Source: Silvimonas amylolytica
GTDB lineage: Bacteria; Pseudomonadota; Gammaproteobacteria; Burkholderiales; Chitinibacteraceae
Direction: 5' to 3'
NCBI RefSeq assembly: GCF_014645555.1
Contig: NZ_BMLY01000001.1
Location: 329,939 to 393,938 of the forward strand
Length of the DNA: 64,000 nucleotides
Part shown: one piece after another, positions 59,438 through 64,000 of the stretch
Position numbering within the stretch: the stretch's first letter is position 1
Layout: each line of letters opens with the position of its first letter
Translations under genes and position numbers: made by a program
The notes under the pieces: generated by a model
What the model was told of the DNA's origin: nothing
Database searches by the model: none
The model's input: only the letters and a program-made list of their open reading frames with translations

Positions 59438-62344
59438 ATGGACTGGCCTTTTAGCTCACGCGGACAAACGTTGCCGCGCCAATCGTCGCTGCGCCCGATG
59501 CGAGTCGGGCTGGTGTCGTTTTACGTCATTCTGCTCTTGGGGTGCAGCATGGCGCTGGCGTGGCTTACCCTGCGTGATTACGACGCCAGTCTGGATGAAG
59601 CGCGCCGACAGAATCTTCTTCTGGCGCGCTCGCTGGACGAACAAACCACTCGCACATTCATCAGTGCAGAACAAGCCATTCAGGGTGCGGTAGACAAACT
59701 TGAGGTCGCAGGCGGTGTCACCAACGCCGACCCGCAAGATGTCTCGCGCGAATTGCGCAACCGGCTCCGGCTCACGCCGCAGGTCAGCGATATTGTGACC
59801 GTCGATGAACACGGCATGGTTCACAGCAGTGGCGCGCATCCGGGCATCCACGACATTGATTATTCGGATCGTGCCTGGCTGCAATACCATCGCGACAGTG
59901 CCGACCCGCGCTTTCTGGTTTCCGCCCCGGTTCTGGGCAAGATTTCAGATAGCTGGATGATCCCTGTGTCGCACCGCGTGGATCGTCCTGATGGCAGCTT
60001 TGGGGGTGTGGTCGCCGCCGGCGTGCAACCCGATTATTTCAATCGCTTTTACCGCTCGCTCAAGCTGCCGCCTGGCACGCATATCAAGCTCCTGCGCAGT
60101 GATGGCATCTTGCTGCTCAACTATCCGCTGGATGCACGCGAACTGGGCCGCAATCTGCGGGCGGGTGATGCCACGCGTTTTGATCAAAGCCGTCAGAACC
60201 ACGGCGCGTTTTATACCGATAACACTCAGCCAGGTAGCGAAAAGCTGGTTACCTTCCTGGTGTCCGAGGGCGAATTACCGCTGATCGTCATGGTGACATC
60301 TGATCTGGATGTCGTGCTGGAGAAATTTCACAGCGACCTGCTGGGGCGTACTGTTTCGGCGCTACTGCTGATTCTGGTCGTCAGCGCCCTGCTGTTCTTG
60401 CTGCTGCGCCAAATCCGCCGGGTCGAGCAGATTGAATCCCGCCTCTATCTGACCCAGTTCACCGTCGATGAAGCACCGGATGTCATCTTGTGGGCAGACC
60501 GCCAGGCATTTGTGCGTTACGCCAACCGGGCCGCCTCTGCCATCACGGGTTATCACCACGACGAACTACTGCGGATGCGCTTTCTGGATCTGTATCCGCA
60601 CATTACCGATCCACAGTGGCAAGAGTTCTGGCAGCGCCTGCGGCTGGAAAAACGCATGGTGCACATTACCCATCAACGTAACCAGGAAGGTGCGTTGCAA
60701 CCGGTGGAAATCACGTTTAACTACGTTGAGTTTTTCCAGGAAGCGTATATCTGCAGCACGGTGCGTGATATCACCGAGCAACAAAATTCCGAGCGCGAAC
60801 TGCGCCGCCACCGCGACCACTTGCAAGACCTGGTGCTGGAACGTACGGCAGAGATCCGGACCGTGCTGGATGCCAGCCCGCTGGCAATCATGCTGTCTGT
60901 GCGCAATACCATTCGACTTGTGAACCCCGCGTTTGAAATCCTGTTTGGGTACGCCGCCAGCGACATCATCGGCCTGCCTACGCGCGTCATTCATGCCTCC
61001 GAGGCGCGCTACAACGAACTGGCCACCACGATCTGGGCCCGTATCAATACAGGCGGCGTGTTCCGCGGAGAAATCGAACTGTTCCGCCGTGATCATTCCG
61101 GCTTCTGGGCCATGTTGTATGCCAAGGCACTGGTCCCAGGCGACCCTTCCAAAGGCATGATCATGGTGATCGAGGATGTCACCGCACAGCGAATCGCCGC
61201 CCAGGCACTACGTCAGTCCGAGCGACTGAAGCGGACAATTATTGATACCACGGCCGATGGTTTCATCCTGATCGATACGCACCGCCATATCGTCGATGTA
61301 AATCATGCGTTCTGCCAGGTATTGGGCCTGCGCCGCGAAGACCTGATTGGTGAGCAGCCTGCCGCCATCTGGGGTGAGCCGGCTGACCGGATTTTCCCGG
61401 CGCCGCTCTCCACCGAAAGCGCCAATGAAAACCGGCTCTCTGAAGTCACCCTGATTGATGCCAATGGCGAGCCGCTGCCGTTCCTCGTTAGCTCTGCGGC
61501 CATTCTGGATGACCAGCACAGACTGGAATATGCCTTTGCATTCCTGACCAACATCTCGCACCTCAAGGACATTGAACGGCGCCTGGTGGAGGCCAAAGAC
61601 TCAGCCGAAGAAGCCAACATCTCCAAGTCGGCCTTCCTTGCCAATATGTCCCATGAATTGCGCACGCCGATGCACGCCATTCTGAGTTTCTCGGAAATGG
61701 GGATATCCAAGGCGCAGCGTGGTGAACCAGGCGCATTGGCCCGGTATTTCGAGCGCATTCACTCCAGTGGCAATCGTCTGCTGGTGCTGCTGAACGATCT
61801 GCTGGATATGTCGCGCCTGGAAGCCAACAAGATGCGCTATGACAAGTCCCGCCACTGCCTGCAGGTGGCGGTACAAGGTGCAGCGGCAGAAATCGCGCCA
61901 TTGCTGAGCTCGCAAAATCTGCGCCTGGATATTGAAGAGGACACGCCAGCGCTCTATGCCGTTTTCGACCAGGCGCGCTTGATGCAGGTTGTGGTTAACC
62001 TGCTATCGAACGCGATCAAGTTCAGCCCGGCCGGGGGCGTCATTGAAATCCGCTTCCTTGGCGAAGCCATGCTGACCGGCGGCGCGTCGGCAGTCGGTTT
62101 GACGGTCCGGGATCATGGCCCGGGTATTCCAGAGGGTGAACTGGAATCCATTTTCGACAAATTCATCCAGAGCACGCGGGTGCGTGCCGAAGCAGGCGGG
62201 ACTGGCCTGGGCCTGGCCATCAGCAAGCAGATCATGGAAGATCACGGCGGCACCGTCACCGCAGGCAATCACCCGGAGGGTGGCGCCGTCTTTACCGTGT
62301 TGCTGCAAACGGAACCACAACTGGCAGCGACCGCCGCCAGTTAG
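59438..62344 (+). CDS. Orphan sensor histidine kinase with dCache and three PAS domains
   Basis: Membrane sensor of 968 residues. Transmembrane helix 1 (about 22-44), a periplasmic double-Cache-type domain (about 45-300; SDRAWLQYHRDS and GFFGGVV-like blocks), transmembrane helix 2 (about 306-328), and three PAS domains (about 345-455, 475-590, 600-715) precede HisKA with the phospho-acceptor His739 (SHELRTP) and HATPase_c (NLLSNAIKFSP, GTGLGLAI). There is no receiver domain and no response-regulator gene nearby. It is cotranscribed with uup by spacing. The signal and partner are unknown. Confidence 0.93.
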   Translation: MDWPFSSRGQTLPRQSSLRPMRVGLVSFYVILLLGCSMALAWLTLRDYDASLDEARRQNLLLARSLDEQTTRTFISAEQAIQGAVDKLEVAGGVTNADPQDVSRELRNRLRLTPQVSDIVTVDEHGMVHSSGAHPGIHDIDYSDRAWLQYHRDSADPRFLVSAPVLGKISDSWMIPVSHRVDRPDGSFGGVVAAGVQPDYFNRFYRSLKLPPGTHIKLLRSDGILLLNYPLDARELGRNLRAGDATRFDQSRQNHGAFYTDNTQPGSEKLVTFLVSEGELPLIVMVTSDLDVVLEKFHSDLLGRTVSALLLILVVSALLFLLLRQIRRVEQIESRLYLTQFTVDEAPDVILWADRQAFVRYANRAASAITGYHHDELLRMRFLDLYPHITDPQWQEFWQRLRLEKRMVHITHQRNQEGALQPVEITFNYVEFFQEAYICSTVRDITEQQNSERELRRHRDHLQDLVLERTAEIRTVLDASPLAIMLSVRNTIRLVNPAFEILFGYAASDIIGLPTRVIHASEARYNELATTIWARINTGGVFRGEIELFRRDHSGFWAMLYAKALVPGDPSKGMIMVIEDVTAQRIAAQALRQSERLKRTIIDTTADGFILIDTHRHIVDVNHAFCQVLGLRREDLIGEQPAAIWGEPADRIFPAPLSTESANENRLSEVTLIDANGEPLPFLVSSAAILDDQHRLEYAFAFLTNISHLKDIERRLVEAKDSAEEANISKSAFLANMSHELRTPMHAILSFSEMGISKAQRGEPGALARYFERIHSSGNRLLVLLNDLLDMSRLEANKMRYDKSRHCLQVAVQGAAAEIAPLLSSQNLRLDIEEDTPALYAVFDQARLMQVVVNLLSNAIKFSPAGGVIEIRFLGEAMLTGGASAVGLTVRDHGPGIPEGELESIFDKFIQSTRVRAEAGGTGLGLAISKQIMEDHGGTVTAGNHPEGGAVFTVLLQTEPQLAATAAS

Positions 62345-62400
62345 CCCTGACGGGGCGTTTGCAGTAGAATGCACGGTTTCGCTCCTCCACCTCGCAGACC

Positions 62401-63993
62401 ATGCCCGATATTGCCCGCGAAGTAGCGCGCCGCCGCACTTTCGCCATCATCTCTCACCCTGATGCCGGTAAAACCACGCTCACTGAAAAGCTGCTGCTGT
62501 TCTCGGGCGCCATTCAGATGGCAGGTACCGTCAAGGGTAAAAAAGGCGGTAAGTTCGCTACCTCTGACTGGATGGATATCGAAAAGCAGCGCGGCATTTC
62601 GGTGGCCTCCTCCGTCATGCAGTTTGATTACCGCGAGCACGTGGTCAACCTGCTCGACACCCCGGGCCACCAGGACTTCTCTGAAGATACCTACCGCGTG
62701 CTGACGGCTGTGGACTCGGCCTTGATGGTAATCGATGCCGCCAAGGGTGTGGAAGATCAAACCATCAAGCTCTTGAACGTTTGCCGTTTGCGTCATACGC
62801 CTATCGTCACGTTCATGAACAAGTACGACCGCGAAGTGCGCGACAGCCTGGAACTGCTGGATGAAGTCGAGTCCGTGCTCAAGATTCGTTGTGCGCCGGT
62901 GACCTGGCCCATCGGTATGGGCAAGACTTTCCGCGGCGTGTATCACATCCTGAATGACCAGGTTTTGTTGTTCACTGCTGGTGCCGAACGTGATAGCGAT
63001 GTCACGGAAGTCATCGACGGTCTGGACAACCCGCGCCTGGATGAACTCTTTCCGCTCGAAATCGAACAAACCCGCATGGAACTGGAACTGGTGCGTGGCG
63101 CCTCGCACCCGTTCAATCTGGAAGACTTTCTGGCGGGCACGTTGACGCCGGTGTTCTTTGGGTCTGCCATCAACAACTTTGGTGTGCGCGAGATTCTGAA
63201 CGCACTGGTCGATTGGGCTCCCGCACCGGGCGCCCGGGATGCTACGGTGCGGCCGGTGGCACCCTCCGAGGGCAAGTTCTCTGCATTCGTGTTCAAGATC
63301 CAGGCCAATATGGATCCGAAACACCGCGACCGCATCGCATTCTTGCGCGTGTGTTCGGGCCACTTTGAGCGTGGCATGAAATTCAAACACCTGCGTCTTG
63401 GTCGTGACATCGCCGCCAACTCCGTGGTGACGTTTATGGCACAAGGCCGTGAGCAAGTCGAAGAAGCCTTTGCCGGTGACATTATCGGTCTGCCTAACCA
63501 CGGCAACATCCAGATTGGCGACTCCTTCTCTGAGGGCGAAGCGCTGGCCTTTACCGGTATTCCATACTTTGCCCCGGAAATGTTCCGCGTGGTTCGTATC
63601 CGCAACCCGCTCAAGATCAAGCAACTGCAAAAAGGCTTGCAGCAGTTGGGTGAAGAAGGTGCGGTGCAGGTGTTCAAGCCACTGAATGGCGCAGATCTGA
63701 TTCTGGGTGCGGTCGGCGTACTGCAGTTTGAAGTAGTTGCCAGCCGCCTGGCCAATGAATACGGCGTAGACGCCATGTTTGAACCGATCACGATCTACAC
63801 CGCCCGCTGGGCTTCTTGCCCGGATGCCAAACGACTGGCGGAGTTTGAGCGTGCGCTGGAAAACAACCTGGCTCGCGATGCGGCTGACAGTCTTGCCTAT
63901 CTGGCCACCAGTCGTGTGAACCTGGAATTGACCCAGGAGCGCTGGCCGGAGATCGTATTTCACGAAACCCGCGAACACGCAGTCACGCTCTAA
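62401..63993 (+). CDS. prfC: Peptide chain release factor 3
   Basis: GTPase that recycles RF1/RF2 after termination. It has 530 residues: GTPase domain with [13 protein letters not shown] (P-loop), DTPGHQDF (G3) and FMNKYDR (G4; most copies read NKLDR), then EF-Tu-like domain II and an EF-G-like domain III. It is complete, ending 7 nt before the window edge. Confidence 0.97.
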   Translation: MPDIAREVARRRTFAIISHPDAGKTTLTEKLLLFSGAIQMAGTVKGKKGGKFATSDWMDIEKQRGISVASSVMQFDYREHVVNLLDTPGHQDFSEDTYRVLTAVDSALMVIDAAKGVEDQTIKLLNVCRLRHTPIVTFMNKYDREVRDSLELLDEVESVLKIRCAPVTWPIGMGKTFRGVYHILNDQVLLFTAGAERDSDVTEVIDGLDNPRLDELFPLEIEQTRMELELVRGASHPFNLEDFLAGTLTPVFFGSAINNFGVREILNALVDWAPAPGARDATVRPVAPSEGKFSAFVFKIQANMDPKHRDRIAFLRVCSGHFERGMKFKHLRLGRDIAANSVVTFMAQGREQVEEAFAGDIIGLPNHGNIQIGDSFSEGEALAFTGIPYFAPEMFRVVRIRNPLKIKQLQKGLQQLGEEGAVQVFKPLNGADLILGAVGVLQFEVVASRLANEYGVDAMFEPITIYTARWASCPDAKRLAEFERALENNLARDAADSLAYLATSRVNLELTQERWPEIVFHETREHAVTL

Positions 63994-64000
63994 CCAGTCT

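Noticed and set aside
62341-63978. A 545-codon open frame on the minus strand opposite prfC
   Set aside because: Same reason: fully antisense to RF3, His/Gln/Val-rich composition without a family match.

Overview
The window reads as ordinary chromosome of a Gram-negative betaproteobacterium, most likely in the Neisseriales and close to the chitin-degrading Chitinibacter/Silvimonas type. Three things point this way: the protein sequences as I recognise them, a complete Lpx/Bam outer-membrane cluster, and a GH9 enzyme of the exo-glucosaminidase type. The genus is inference. I see no tRNA or rRNA genes, no CRISPR array, no transposase and no phage gene. The window contains about 55 protein genes, tightly packed in operons, with intact Rho-independent terminators between convergent units.

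Layout. 1-9.6 kb, minus strand: the 3'-truncated heptose epimerase gene hldD, an amino-sugar pair (GH9 hydrolase and ROK kinase), ung with a small overlapping gene, an rRNA/tRNA 2'-O-methyltransferase, then motAB followed by a membrane-anchored methyltransferase and an HDOD protein. 9.7-24.5 kb, minus strand: the envelope and translation supercluster, transcribed in the order rpsB-tsf, pyrH, frr, uppS, cdsA, dxr, rseP, bamA, skp, lpxD, fabZ, lpxA, lpxB, rnhB. It couples ribosome protein, isoprenoid and phospholipid precursors, outer-membrane protein assembly and lipid A synthesis. 24.6-27.8 kb, minus strand: a four-gene MCE (Mla-like) lipid-transport operon whose ATPase has lost every nucleotide-binding motif.

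28-36.2 kb, plus strand: trxB, a Smr-domain gene, then a six-gene arn operon for 4-amino-4-deoxy-L-arabinose modification of lipid A. It has split arnA genes, one SMR-type flippase gene, no arnD, and a PmrA-like box upstream. It converges on a second ArnT-like glycosyltransferase gene across a perfect 38-bp palindromic terminator. 38-45 kb: cobalamin adenosyltransferase, YbaK, SelO, a Pit phosphate transporter, an MgtC-family protein with a structured leader, and argD.

45-49.4 kb: ppsA (PEP synthase), divergent from two tandem PEP synthase regulatory genes. The copies have the same length, and each has lost a different conserved residue. 49.5-55 kb: minCDE, map and glnD. 55-64 kb: an MltF-like lytic transglycosylase, two small unknown genes separated by a strong hairpin, uup, an orphan multi-PAS sensor kinase and prfC.

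The best candidates for new biology are the tandem PpsR pair, the pseudo-ATPase MCE operon, the arn operon lacking arnD, the cytoplasmic GH9-ROK cassette, and several structured 5' leaders (rpsB, mgtC).
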